Below are positions 8,761-17,097 of a stretch of 36,217 nt of DNA, one piece after another. Under the pieces are notes generated by a model. That model saw nothing but the letters and a program-made list of their open reading frames with translations. It was not told the DNA's origin and did not search any database. The number at the start of each line of letters is the position of its first letter. Position 1 is the first letter of the stretch. Source of the stretch: Fibrobacter sp. (GTDB lineage: Bacteria; Fibrobacterota; Fibrobacteria; Fibrobacterales; Fibrobacteraceae); NCBI GenBank assembly GCA_017520105.1, contig JAFWRL010000152.1:1-36217 (forward strand). Reading direction: 5' to 3'. The position numbers were made by a program, and so were the translations under genes.

Positions 8761-8836
8761 ACGTCATGTTGAGCGAAGCGAAACATCCAGGCTAAAACAT
8801 AACTGGATCCTTCTTGCTTCGCAATCAGGATGACGT
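8761..8836. repeat. REP-like palindromic intergenic element
   Basis: The 76-bp element is bounded by ACGTCAT (8761-8767) and ATGACGT (8830-8836). Inside are GAGCGAAGCGAAACATCCAGG on the left and CTGGATCCTTC...GCTTCG on the right, which pair in part, so the whole element can fold into a long imperfect hairpin. Relatives are at 12937-13036 and 23645-23747. It lies between convergent genes and may also act as a bidirectional terminator. Confidence 0.8.
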
Positions 8837-8845
8837 TCCTAATCC

Positions 8846-10105
8846 CTACCGATAGAACGTTTTCAATAATTTTATCATATCGGCATGGTCGCTTGTGGCC
8901 ATCATCTCGCGGATGCTATGCATGCTGAGCATGGGTTCGCCGATATCGACCGTCGGGATCCCGAGGTTTGCCGATACCGTCGGGCCAACAGTACTTCCGC
9001 ACGGCATGTCGTTACGCGTAATGAACACCTGGAGCGGGACACCCGCCTGTTCGCAAAGTAAGCGCAGCTTGGCAGAACTCATCAAATCGCTCGCATAACG
9101 CTTTTGAGAATTTGTCTTCAGCACAACGCCTTTACCCAATAGCGGCGCATGATTCGGTTCATGTTTTTCCATGTGGTTCGGGTGGGCTGCATGAGCCATG
9201 TCAATTGATAACGCAAGGGAATCAGCTAATATAGACGAGAGACGAGAGACGAAAGACGAATGAGGAGAGACGAGAGAGGAGAGAATGGATTCAAGGAAAT
9301 TTCCGGCGGCACCTTCGCGGGTTGTGGAACCGACTTCCTCGTTGTTGAAGAAGCAGGCGACAAGGCAATCGTTTTCATTGTACTGCGCCGACACTATGGC
9401 CTCGGCAATGGCATGGCAACTGCTCAAGTTGTCGAGCCTTCCGGAATAAATCCACTCGTCGTCAAGCCCGCCGCGATTGGCCAGTTGGGCGTCGAACAGC
9501 TGTACATCGAAATCCACCAGACGCGCCCCTTCGGGGAGTTCTTTTTCGAGCGCGGCAACAAATGCATTTTTATTTCCATCCTGCGCACTACACCACAAAG
9601 CGTTGAAATCCACCTGCGGATTCACCTTGAGCCCGTCCTGATTCACGTTGCGGTTCAAGTGAACTGCCAACTGCGGAATCCTGAAGAGTTTTGCGCCACG
9701 GAACAGTTTTGTCTTGAGCGTCGTAGAATCCGCCGCATCCACATACGCAAGCATCCCCGCATAGCCAAGGTCGCGGTCGAGCCAGCTCGTATAAAGCGGC
9801 GAACCATAAACCTCCGTGTGGAGCGTACAGACACCCGCATTCATTCCATCCGGATTCGGTGAAACCTTAAGCGCCGGGAAATCCGTATGCGCAAGCGCAA
9901 TCCGAAACCGCGACGAACCATTCCACTGTTTGGGAGTGCGAAACGCAATAATCGAAGCCCCGCGACAAACAAAATACGCTTTGCCGGCTTCTAGCCCCAT
10001 CCCAATTTCAAAATTTGTAAAAGAGTTTGCTTCAAACTGAGATTTAAGACAATTCACCGTATGATACGGAGTCACTGCAGCATTTAAAAAATCAAAAAAA
10101 TCCAT
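8846..10105 (-). CDS. M18 family aminopeptidase (aspartyl aminopeptidase-like)
   Basis: The 419-residue metallopeptidase shows the M18 pattern: H73 in AHTDFP, D225 in GRLDNLSS, the E256-E257 pair in NNEEVGS, D302 in SIDMAHAAHPN, then CGSTVGP and a C-terminal MHSIREM carrying the last metal-binding histidine. M18 enzymes are cytosolic di-zinc exopeptidases that remove N-terminal acidic or other residues. The ribosome site GAGGAAAT is directly upstream of the ATG. Residues 274-293 (Ser/Leu/Val-rich) are encoded by a heptanucleotide repeat array that has entered the gene without breaking the frame. The insertion lies in a loop between the EE and DMAH motifs, so activity may survive. Metal ligands are present, so I treat the gene as functional. 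Confidence 0.88.
   Translation of the reverse strand: MDFFDFLNAAVTPYHTVNCLKSQFEANSFTNFEIGMGLEAGKAYFVCRGASIIAFRTPKQWNGSSRFRIALAHTDFPALKVSPNPDGMNAGVCTLHTEVYGSPLYTSWLDRDLGYAGMLAYVDAADSTTLKTKLFRGAKLFRIPQLAVHLNRNVNQDGLKVNPQVDFNALWCSAQDGNKNAFVAALEKELPEGARLVDFDVQLFDAQLANRGGLDDEWIYSGRLDNLSSCHAIAEAIVSAQYNENDCLVACFFNNEEVGSTTREGAAGNFLESILSSLVSPHSSFVSRLSSILADSLALSIDMAHAAHPNHMEKHEPNHAPLLGKGVVLKTNSQKRYASDLMSSAKLRLLCEQAGVPLQVFITRNDMPCGSTVGPTVSANLGIPTVDIGEPMLSMHSIREMMATSDHADMIKLLKTFYR
9233..9281. repeat. Heptanucleotide array inside the M18 aminopeptidase gene
   Basis: Seven 7-nt units run without gaps: AGACGAG, AGACGAG, AGACGAA, AGACGAA, TGAGGAG, AGACGAG, AGAGGAG, with a possible eighth (AGAATGG) to 9288. 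It shares 18 bases exactly with the array at 8684. On the coding strand it yields SSL/SRLSS-type peptide. Forty-nine bases do not make whole codons, so flanking bases must have been lost or gained to keep the frame. Confidence 0.8.
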
Positions 10106-10172
10106 ATTTCCTCATAAATTTTCTTTTTATTGCAATTTGATAATATAATCTATTTATATTTTTTCGCAAACA
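10106..10172. promoter_or_regulatory. Divergent intergenic region between M18 and MCE genes
   Basis: This 67-bp A+T-rich gap must hold promoters for both genes. On the plus strand TATAAT occurs at 10144-10149, 24 nt before the MCE start, with no good -35 match. On the minus strand GAGGAAAT is the ribosome site of the aminopeptidase. No Shine-Dalgarno is visible for the MCE gene. Confidence 0.35.
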
Positions 10173-11165
10173 ATGGCTTTTCGAAAGATTAAACAGATTA
10201 ACTGGATGGAAATGTCCGGCCTCCTGGTCGGCGTAATGAGCACTGTTGCCGTCATGATTTTTTCGCTGGTGCTTTACCACTACCTTTTTGACACGGGAGT
10301 CATCAAAGCCCAGGAGTACAAGCTCTACAGTAACTTTGAAAAAGCCTTAGGCCTTAGACCGGGCACCCGTGTACAGATTAGCGGTGTCGATGTCGGACAA
10401 ATTTCGGACATGCAAATCAAGCCCGATGGCAATGGCGTGCTCATGGAGTTTTCCATCCGCCAAGAATTCCAGCCGATGATTACCGATAGCGCTATTGTGT
10501 ATGCCATCCGCGACCAGAACATGATTTCGGCCCGTGTTATCAATATTGACATCAAGAAAGGCAAAGGCCGCGTGCTAAGCGACGGAGAATCTCTCCCGGC
10601 AGGCAAGGCACAAGATATCGAAACGATTCTCGAAACAACGAACGAACTTTTAGGCCGCGTAAGCCACCTCGTCGATGCCGCCGACGAACTTGTCGCCATG
10701 GCGTTGGACACCGGAACAACGGTGGGCGCATTGTTCGGTTCACGCGCACTTTACGACAATATCGACAGGCAAATCAACAGATTTAACGATATCACCCTAC
10801 TCAGCAAAAGCGTTCTTTCCAAGACATCGGTCCTGCTAGACACGATGAACAGCGGAGTTCCGTCGCTCCTCAACCGGAGCAACGAGGTGACAATCACTAT
10901 GGGCAATTTGCTCAACGAATTCAAGACTTTGCCGAACCAAGTTACGAATATTCTGAATTCCATGGACACGACGGTCGGCCGCATGGACAATCTCGTCACC
11001 AATTTCAGCTCGGTCACAAACGGTTTGCAGGACTTCATGAATACGACGGAAAACACCTTGCAAAACGCGGATGACTTAATGACCGGCATGTCCAAGATGT
11101 GGCTCCTCAGAAGCAACGTTCCGAAGCACGATTCCGTACCGTTTATCGGGGAGACGCTATGGTAA
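10173..11165 (+). CDS. MlaD/MCE domain protein (lipid transport substrate-binding component)
   Basis: The 330-residue protein has one N-terminal membrane helix (about 14-40), an MCE domain (about 48-125: YSNFEKALGLRPGTRVQISGVDVGQI, then VLMEFSI and a beta-rich end), and a long helical C-terminal region (130-310) rich in Asn, Thr and hydrophobics with heptad character. MCE proteins form hexameric rings that carry phospholipids between inner and outer membranes in diderm bacteria, normally with an MlaE permease and MlaF ATPase. Neither partner is adjacent, so they would have to be encoded elsewhere. The next gene overlaps by 7 nt and probably works with it. Confidence 0.85.
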   Translation: MAFRKIKQINWMEMSGLLVGVMSTVAVMIFSLVLYHYLFDTGVIKAQEYKLYSNFEKALGLRPGTRVQISGVDVGQISDMQIKPDGNGVLMEFSIRQEFQPMITDSAIVYAIRDQNMISARVINIDIKKGKGRVLSDGESLPAGKAQDIETILETTNELLGRVSHLVDAADELVAMALDTGTTVGALFGSRALYDNIDRQINRFNDITLLSKSVLSKTSVLLDTMNSGVPSLLNRSNEVTITMGNLLNEFKTLPNQVTNILNSMDTTVGRMDNLVTNFSSVTNGLQDFMNTTENTLQNADDLMTGMSKMWLLRSNVPKHDSVPFIGETLW

Positions 11166-11938
11166 TGCGCAGATCTATAAAAATGGCTCTTTGCATGGCG
11201 CTTAGCGCATCTGCAGTATTTGCCTCGGAATCGGGGATGCTCGCCTCGCGTGCGCAGAAGTCCATAAATGCCGGAAAATTCGCCAAGGGGTATTCGCAGC
11301 TGGAACGCGCCTTGGTCGCGAGCCGCAAAGAAGCGGACAGGCGTTCCGAAGCCCGCATTTTCATTGCGATGGGGCAAGTCCGCACGAAGAGCCTCGATTA
11401 CGACATGGCCGATTCATTGCTGAACTATGTTGAAAACGAAGGCATGGACCGCTCGACCAGAGGTATGCTCGTCAAAGCGAAAATGGCTTTGAGAAACGCC
11501 ACCGAAAAATACTCCGAAGCGGTTAGACTTTGCGAAGGCTTCGATGAAGACGTTCTCGGCAAGCTCGAAGACCAACTGCAAGGCGCGTTTTATTCGGAAT
11601 GCGCTATTGCCTACGCCGGAAGCCACAACAGCGAAAAAGCCGCTCAAGCGCTCAAGATGGTCGGCAAAAGCACCGACGACGACACGGGAATCTACTTCTG
11701 GACGGAAGCCCGCCTGGCCGATTTGCAAAAGTCCGGCAACGCCGATTCGCTTTACCGCGAAGCGGAAGCAAAATCCGTGGAAGCAAACATGCCATTTACA
11801 ACGGCAAACATCCTTTACCACCGCGGTGAATTTTTAAGCAAATTCAACGCGTCCGAAGCAAAGAAAGTGTTTGACCGCTGCAAGACTGCATTCGAGCTGA
11901 TGGGACTTCCAAACAACGCCAAGCGCTGCACGAAATAA
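11159..11938 (+). CDS. Secreted helical-repeat (TPR-like) protein
   Basis: The 259-residue protein has a signal peptide (RRSIKMALCMALSASAVFAS) followed by repeated helical pairs rich in Ala and charged residues, for example QKSINAGKFAKGYSQLERAL and later AQALKMVGKST, the look of tetratricopeptide repeats with a weak consensus. The start at 11159 is chosen because GGGGAG lies 5 nt upstream; an alternative ATG at 11165 would form TAATG with the MCE stop. Overlap with the MCE gene suggests coupled translation and a periplasmic role near the lipid-transport ring. No specific function is recognised. Confidence 0.65.
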   Translation: MVMRRSIKMALCMALSASAVFASESGMLASRAQKSINAGKFAKGYSQLERALVASRKEADRRSEARIFIAMGQVRTKSLDYDMADSLLNYVENEGMDRSTRGMLVKAKMALRNATEKYSEAVRLCEGFDEDVLGKLEDQLQGAFYSECAIAYAGSHNSEKAAQALKMVGKSTDDDTGIYFWTEARLADLQKSGNADSLYREAEAKSVEANMPFTTANILYHRGEFLSKFNASEAKKVFDRCKTAFELMGLPNNAKRCTK

Positions 11939-11965
11939 GCGAACGAAAGTCCGCTTTGTTTATTT
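11937..11965 (+). terminator. Weak intrinsic terminator between convergent genes
   Basis: AAGCG (11937-11941) pairs with CGCTT (11952-11956), with one mismatch, two inner pairs and a GAAA tetraloop, followed by TGTTTATTT. It starts within the stop codon of the secreted repeat protein. The stem is short, so strength is uncertain. Confidence 0.45.
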
Positions 11966-11979
11966 AATAAAGTAATCGA

Positions 11980-12930
11980 TTATTTCTTTTTTAACGTGTC
12001 CGCGACGTTCGCCGGATTCACATTCGTATCCGCGACTTTTGCATTTGCATCAATCGCGTTTTTTGATGTTGTCGTATCTACGGGAACCGCTGCAGTTGTA
12101 TCAGCGGAAACTGTCGAATCGGCAGGAGTTGCTGTAGAATCTGCGGGTGCAGGTTCTTCAGGTTTCTTCATGGCCAAAAGTTCACGATAAACTATCGACG
12201 GATGAATTTTGCCGTCGGCCATGTTATCGACGAGGTACTTTACCTTCTGGTATTCCTGATCGTTGTCGTAATCCTTGATTAAGCTCTTGTAGCCAAGGAG
12301 CTTGAGAATCTTAACATAGAAGCTCGCACGGAACTTTTTGAAGCGCGGCTGCATCACGTCGTTCAGGACTGTTTCCAGCGCCGTTTCTGTCTGCATGGAA
12401 TCGAGTTCAAAGCTACGGTAAATCGTGCGGATGTGGTCTGGAATCGTCGTATCGGGGCTATCGAAATACTTGCGCATCACGTTTGCCGCTTCCGTCCTGT
12501 TGGGGTACGGGCCACGGGCAAGGCGGAGCGCAAAGTAAAGCGAGAGGCGCCAGTTCTCAGGATAAACGCGTGACGCACGGCGCAAAACCGAAAAGTCCGA
12601 AGTATCGGGAGCATCTACCGGAGTCACGCCACCGACAAAGTAATACGGCGTGTAGAACAGCGAATCGAGACTCGTCGAAAGTTCAGCCACATGACCGAGA
12701 TACGCATATTCCCTGCCGGTGAGGTAGCTTTCGCCCAGTTCGGTGAGACCCTTGATCCAGAAGAGCCCTGCCACAGATGCGTCATGCCCCGCTGCCACAT
12801 AGCGCACCGACGAAGCCTTCGGCAAGAAGGATTCGTCGAAGTTCGTGCCAGGCAGCGGCTTTGCGTAATGGAACGCAAGCGCGATTACCGCAACGGCAAC
12901 TATGAAGCTAAGGATATAACGCATATTCAT
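11980..12930 (-). CDS. Membrane-anchored protein of unknown function with Asp/Thr/Ala-rich tail
   Basis: The 316-residue protein has one N-terminal membrane helix (about 4-22) and a soluble region with FLPKASSVRYVAAGHDASVAG, FWIKGLTELGE and LDSLFYTPYYFVGG. This resembles a broadly distributed class of membrane-anchored helical-repeat proteins in which an LP...LADxxWIRA block precedes a 'LDPRF..aY.fgg' block. Residues about 258-316 form a low-complexity tail of DTT/DST/ADTN repeats ending in KKK, probably disordered. A GATGAAATGAAT context leaves ATG at 12930 or 12924 possible. It is convergent with the MCE operon and follows pyrF after a REP-like element. Function unknown. Confidence 0.6.
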   Translation of the reverse strand: MNMRYILSFIVAVAVIALAFHYAKPLPGTNFDESFLPKASSVRYVAAGHDASVAGLFWIKGLTELGESYLTGREYAYLGHVAELSTSLDSLFYTPYYFVGGVTPVDAPDTSDFSVLRRASRVYPENWRLSLYFALRLARGPYPNRTEAANVMRKYFDSPDTTIPDHIRTIYRSFELDSMQTETALETVLNDVMQPRFKKFRASFYVKILKLLGYKSLIKDYDNDQEYQKVKYLVDNMADGKIHPSIVYRELLAMKKPEEPAPADSTATPADSTVSADTTAAVPVDTTTSKNAIDANAKVADTNVNPANVADTLKKK

Positions 12931-12936
12931 TTCATC

Positions 12937-13036
12937 ACGTCATTCTGAGCGAAGTGCGAAGCACGTAGTCGAAGAATCCATCAAGTAAAGCCCTGGATCC
13001 TTCCCCTATCGCTACGCTCCAGGGTCAGGATGACGT
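12937..13036. repeat. REP-like palindromic intergenic element, copy 2
   Basis: Ends ACGTCAT (12937-12943) and ATGACGT (13030-13036) bound a 100-bp element with TTCTGAGCGAAG, GTCGAAGAATCCA and CTGGATCCTTC...CAGGATGACGT, parallel to the copy at 8761. It separates pyrF from the downstream gene and ends 6 bp upstream of that gene's start codon, so it may affect its translation. No heptamer array adjoins this copy. Confidence 0.8.
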
Positions 13037-13055
13037 CTTAGAAGAATCAATATAA

Positions 13056-13943
13056 TTATAGTTGGCAAGCCTCTGCGAGTTTTTCCAGTGCATCGACGCA
13101 ATCGTTCGCGTAGTTCGCCGGTGTATCGTTACGCTGCCAAGCAAAGTTGAGTCCGCTGCTGGAATTGAGCACGTGGAACTTGCGTTTGCCGCCACCGTTT
13201 TCGATAGCCTTGAGGACAGTCTTTGCGTCGCCGCCCTGACCGCCCGGCACGCCCGGAATGGACACGCCCGGAATGAGGAACGGCATTTCGTGCTTGTGAG
13301 CAACGGTGTAAGCCGTAATCTTCTCAAGTTCTTCCGGGTGGGTTGCACCGACAACGGCACCGAGGTAGCCCTTGTCTGCGTCCCATTCCATAATCTTGTC
13401 AGCTACAGAGTAGAAAGCTTCGGCAACGTCGCGCGGATCGTCACTGCGAGTAACAGGCAAATCCTGAAAGTCGTGAGCGCCCTTGTTGCTCGTGCGGAGG
13501 AGCACGTAGGCGCCGTTCTCGCTGTTTTCGCGAATGAACGGACCGACGGAATCGGCACCCATCCACGGCGAGACAGTCACGGCGTCAGCACGATAGACAT
13601 CGTAGGCGGCGTTTGCGTAGGCGGCACTGGACTTGCCGATGTCGCCGCGCTTTGCATCCAAAATAACCGGAATGCCTGCGCTTCGGTAATCGGCAATGAG
13701 CTGCTGCAGAACAAGCATCGACTGCACGCTCACACATTCGTAATAAGCGCTGTTCGGCTTCACGACGGCAGGCTGCACGTTACGCTTGAGGCAGCATTCC
13801 AGAATGTCGGAATAGAAACGCTTGATGCGGTCTTCGGGAGTGCCTTCAAGCGGGATGAGCTTGAGCACAGGGTCCATGCCCATGCAGACCGGATTACCGC
13901 ACTTCGCAATACGCTGTTCAAGGCGATCGTAAAAGCACGTCAT
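13056..13943 (-). CDS. pyrF: Orotidine-5'-phosphate decarboxylase (long form, type 2)
   Basis: The 295-residue TIM-barrel enzyme decarboxylates OMP to UMP, the last step of de novo pyrimidine synthesis. The catalytic segment DAKRGDIG is at residues 96-103, preceded by VKPNSAYYE (about 61-69), as in the longer type-2 PyrF found in Myxococcus and mycobacteria. MGMDP near residue 21 and VVGATHPEEL further on are also family features. The ATG overlaps the upstream methyltransferase stop by one base (TAATG). It is the last gene of the ispA-dxs-methyltransferase-pyrF operon. Confidence 0.95.
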   Translation of the reverse strand: MTCFYDRLEQRIAKCGNPVCMGMDPVLKLIPLEGTPEDRIKRFYSDILECCLKRNVQPAVVKPNSAYYECVSVQSMLVLQQLIADYRSAGIPVILDAKRGDIGKSSAAYANAAYDVYRADAVTVSPWMGADSVGPFIRENSENGAYVLLRTSNKGAHDFQDLPVTRSDDPRDVAEAFYSVADKIMEWDADKGYLGAVVGATHPEELEKITAYTVAHKHEMPFLIPGVSIPGVPGGQGGDAKTVLKAIENGGGKRKFHVLNSSSGLNFAWQRNDTPANYANDCVDALEKLAEACQL

Positions 13944-15232
13944 TACTTCAATTCCTCCTGAATCTGGGCGGCTTCGTAAGAGAGAATGCCGTGGGCGACA
14001 GCCACATTCAGAGATTCAAGTTCGCTGCTCATCGGAATCTTCACCGTCTCGTCGGCGAGTTCGATGAAGTACGGGTTCGTGCCGGCACCTTCGTTACCCA
14101 CGAGGAACGCCATCTTGCGGAGCTTGTGGCTCGGGATTTCGCGGAGGGACTGCTTGGCATGCAAATCCGTTGCGATGATGGTGTACCCCTTGCTACGGAG
14201 GAAGTTAATTTGGTCAACAAGATCGACATCAAATTCAAACGGAACGCGAAGGAACGTGCCCGAAGAGCCGCGAACAACCTTCGGATTGAACGGGCTCACG
14301 GTACCGCGACCGAGAATCATGCCGTTGGAACCAAAACCGAGGCTCGTGCGGAAGAGCGTTCCAAGGTTGCCCGGATCCTGCACGGCATCCACAAGCGTGA
14401 GCACGCTGCGGCTCGTTTCATAGACCGGCTTCTTGCTCGCGATGTTGCAGTAAGCGATGATGCCCTGCGTCGTCACCGTAGAAGAAAGACGCTTCATCTG
14501 TTCTTCGGTGAGCACGTGCATCGTAATTTCGGCATCGTTAATCGCTTCGATCAACGGTTCGTTTTCGAAACCTTCGACCGCATAAATCGAGATGACGATT
14601 TCGCGGTGGTGCTTCACGAGTTCTTCAACAACGTGAACGCCTTCGCCAAGGAACTTGCCTTCGCGTTCGCGGCCCTTTTCGGTCGTGCAGGCGATGAGGC
14701 GCTTGAACCACGGCGGTGTGGAAGCGGCATCGTCAACGGTCTCGATTTGGGCGGCGCGAGCTTCGAGCGCGGCCTCATCCAAGTTCTCATCGACAGCTTC
14801 CTTCTGTTCGGGGCGCTGGCGATAAACAGGGGCGTTCGTCACAGCGTCGCGACGGCCGCGATTGAACGGCTTGTCGCCAAAGCGGTGCGGGCGACGGTCG
14901 CGGTTGAACGGACGGTCACCAAAGCGGCGTTCTTCGCGGTTGAACGGACGGTCTTCGCGATTTTCGTCGCGGCGGTCGCCACGGTCTTCGCGACTGAATC
15001 GGCGGTCGCGGCGGTCGCCACGGTCGTCACGGTTAAAGCGACGGTCACCACGGTCAAAGCGGCGATCATCGCGGTCGAAACGACGTTCACCACGATTGAA
15101 GGGCTTGTCGCCAAAGGAACCGCGTTCGTCGTCGTTGCGGCGAGGGCGGCGTTCGGGAGCTTCACTGACTCCAAATTTACGGTCCAGCGTCATTCTTACA
15201 GTACGCTTCGGTTTGTTTTCTTCTTCACTCAT
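13943..15232 (-). CDS. TrmH/SpoU-family RNA 2'-O-methyltransferase with Arg/Asp-rich N-terminal extension
   Basis: Residues about 170-429 form a SpoU methyltransferase: an N-terminal substrate-binding part (REREGKFLGEGVHVVEEL), then the knotted catalytic domain with DPGNLGTLFRTS, FLVGNEGAGTNP and IPMSSELESLNVAVAHGI. These enzymes methylate ribose 2'-OH in rRNA or tRNA with S-adenosylmethionine; RlmB is the closest known role. Residues about 20-145 are a highly charged low-complexity repeat of units such as RRFDRGD, DRRFNRDD and REDRGDRR, about 125 residues and probably disordered, likely an RNA-contacting tail. It shares a 4-nt ATGA overlap with dxs and a 1-nt overlap with pyrF. The exact target nucleotide is not predictable. 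Confidence 0.88.
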   Translation of the reverse strand: MSEEENKPKRTVRMTLDRKFGVSEAPERRPRRNDDERGSFGDKPFNRGERRFDRDDRRFDRGDRRFNRDDRGDRRDRRFSREDRGDRRDENREDRPFNREERRFGDRPFNRDRRPHRFGDKPFNRGRRDAVTNAPVYRQRPEQKEAVDENLDEAALEARAAQIETVDDAASTPPWFKRLIACTTEKGREREGKFLGEGVHVVEELVKHHREIVISIYAVEGFENEPLIEAINDAEITMHVLTEEQMKRLSSTVTTQGIIAYCNIASKKPVYETSRSVLTLVDAVQDPGNLGTLFRTSLGFGSNGMILGRGTVSPFNPKVVRGSSGTFLRVPFEFDVDLVDQINFLRSKGYTIIATDLHAKQSLREIPSHKLRKMAFLVGNEGAGTNPYFIELADETVKIPMSSELESLNVAVAHGILSYEAAQIQEELK

Positions 15233-17097
15233 AATTTTTCCATCAACTGTTTGGCGACGGATTCCCCGTCAATTTCTAGAATCTTGTAGAGAGCTTTGAT
15301 TTCTCCCTGTTCAACGAATCTGTCCGGAAGACCGAACCGGTACAGTTTCTTGTCCGTATAGCCGAGGTCGGACAACAGTTCCGCTATAGCCGAACCGTAG
15401 CCACCCACCCGCGTGTTGTCTTCCAATGTCACGATAACATTGTGACTGTCAAACAGCGAACGGTAGCATTCCTGGTCCAGCGGCTTGATAAAACGGGCAT
15501 CCACAAGCGTCGGGTTGTATCCGTTTTCACGAAGCACAGAGGCGGTCTTCTTGAGTTCATTTGTCATGAAGCCGGCGCCCAGAAGGAGTATGCCGGAACC
15601 TTTCTCAAGAATTTTCGGGCTCTTGCCGTCGAACGGTCCTTCCGAAGGCACGAGTTCAGCGGCCAGCGAGGTCCCCCTCGGATAGCGAATTGCCACCACG
15701 CCTTCCATATCAATCGCGGCAGTCAACATGTCGCGTAGTTCATTTTCGTTGGAAGGTGCCAAAATGGTCATTCCGGGAACAGTCCGCAAGAACGACAAGT
15801 CAAAGGCGCCATGATGCGTCGGACCGTCTGCACCGACAAGGCCGGCACGGTCGAGCACAAGCACCACATGCAAGTTCTGGAGTGCAATGTCGTGGATAAT
15901 CTGGTCGTAGGCGCGCTGCATGAACGACGAGTAAATCGCGACCACAGGCACAACGCCATCGCATGCCATGCCCGCCGCAAACGTGACGGCATGCTCTTCG
16001 GCAATGCCCACGTCAATCACGCGGTCCGGGAGTTCCTTTGCGACGATATCCATGCCGCAGCCCGTAGGCATTGCAGCCGTGATACCCATGATGCGCTTGT
16101 CCTTACGGGCAAGCTGCAAAAGCGTATTGCCAAACACGCTCGTGAGAGACGGGTTCGGATTGCCCGGAGCAAGCGGGAGCCCGCTTTCAGGGTCGAACGC
16201 ACCGCAACCGTGATACTTAGTCGGATTCTTTTCGGCAGCGTCAAAACCGCGTCCCTTCTCGGTCAGCACGTGCACAAGGCACGGACCCTGCTGCTGCTTG
16301 ACGCGTTCAAGAATCATCACGAGTTCATCGATGTCGTGACCATCAATCGGACCAAAGTAGCGGATGCCCAAGTCTTCAAAGAAGCGTCCCGGCTTCACGG
16401 CGTTCTTCGCCGCATTCTCGACCTGCAAGAAGAGGTCACGGAAGCGGGAACCCAGAATGCCCGGCAAACGGTTCATCAGGCGATCCAGGTCGGTACGCAT
16501 CTTGTTGTAAACCGGGTCCGAAATCACGCGGTTCAGATACTTGCTAAAACCGCCGATGTTCGGTGCGATACTCATCTTGTTATCGTTCAAGATGATGGTC
16601 ATGTTCTGCTTGGAGGCGCCAACGTTATTGATAGCCTCGTAAGCCATACCGCCCGTCATGGAGCCATCTCCAATGACAGCTACAACGTTGTTGTTGCGGT
16701 TGAAATGGTCGCGCGCAACGGCAAAGCCGAGAGCCGCAGAAATAGACGTCGTGGCGTGGCCCGCCCCGAAGCAGTCGTAAACGCTTTCGTTCCTCTTGAG
16801 GAAGCCAGAAATGCCTCCCTGCTGGCGCAAGGTATCGAATCGGTCATAGCGGCCGGTCAACAATTTGTGCACGTACGCCTGGTGTCCCACGTCCCAGACA
16901 ATCTTGTCGTCGGGCGCATTGAACACATAGTGAAGCGCAAGAGTCAGTTCCACAACACCAAGGCTCGAAGCCAAATGACCGCCATGCTTGGACACCTGCC
17001 CAATAATGGTCTCGCGAATCTGCGAAGCCAGACGGTTCAGCTCCTCGATGGAGCAATGTTTCAAGTCCTGAGGTGACTTTACGTCTTTCAGTTCCAT
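15229..17097 (-). CDS. dxs: 1-deoxy-D-xylulose-5-phosphate synthase
   Basis: The 622-residue thiamine-diphosphate enzyme condenses pyruvate and glyceraldehyde-3-phosphate in the first step of the MEP isoprenoid pathway. HLASSLG (41-47) and the ThDP/Mg motif GDGSMTGG (143-150) with a following NDN are typical of Dxs. The transketolase-like pyrimidine domain has IAEEHAVTFAAGMA with the catalytic glutamate, and DRAGLVGADGPTHHG. Length is normal for the family. It starts directly after the ispA stop (TAAATG, no gap) and overlaps the methyltransferase gene by 4 nt. Confidence 0.97.
   Translation of the reverse strand: MELKDVKSPQDLKHCSIEELNRLASQIRETIIGQVSKHGGHLASSLGVVELTLALHYVFNAPDDKIVWDVGHQAYVHKLLTGRYDRFDTLRQQGGISGFLKRNESVYDCFGAGHATTSISAALGFAVARDHFNRNNNVVAVIGDGSMTGGMAYEAINNVGASKQNMTIILNDNKMSIAPNIGGFSKYLNRVISDPVYNKMRTDLDRLMNRLPGILGSRFRDLFLQVENAAKNAVKPGRFFEDLGIRYFGPIDGHDIDELVMILERVKQQQGPCLVHVLTEKGRGFDAAEKNPTKYHGCGAFDPESGLPLAPGNPNPSLTSVFGNTLLQLARKDKRIMGITAAMPTGCGMDIVAKELPDRVIDVGIAEEHAVTFAAGMACDGVVPVVAIYSSFMQRAYDQIIHDIALQNLHVVLVLDRAGLVGADGPTHHGAFDLSFLRTVPGMTILAPSNENELRDMLTAAIDMEGVVAIRYPRGTSLAAELVPSEGPFDGKSPKILEKGSGILLLGAGFMTNELKKTASVLRENGYNPTLVDARFIKPLDQECYRSLFDSHNVIVTLEDNTRVGGYGSAIAELLSDLGYTDKKLYRFGLPDRFVEQGEIKALYKILEIDGESVAKQLMEKL

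Noticed and set aside
9233..9281. CRISPR-like repeats
   Set aside because: Units are 7 nt without spacers, so this is a tandem heptamer array.
13991..15289. 432-codon plus-strand open frame
   Set aside because: Mirror of the methyltransferase gene; its Val/Thr-Ala repeats come from the Arg/Asp tail read backwards.
15811..17076. 421-codon plus-strand open frame
   Set aside because: Antisense to dxs, which is complete and canonical.
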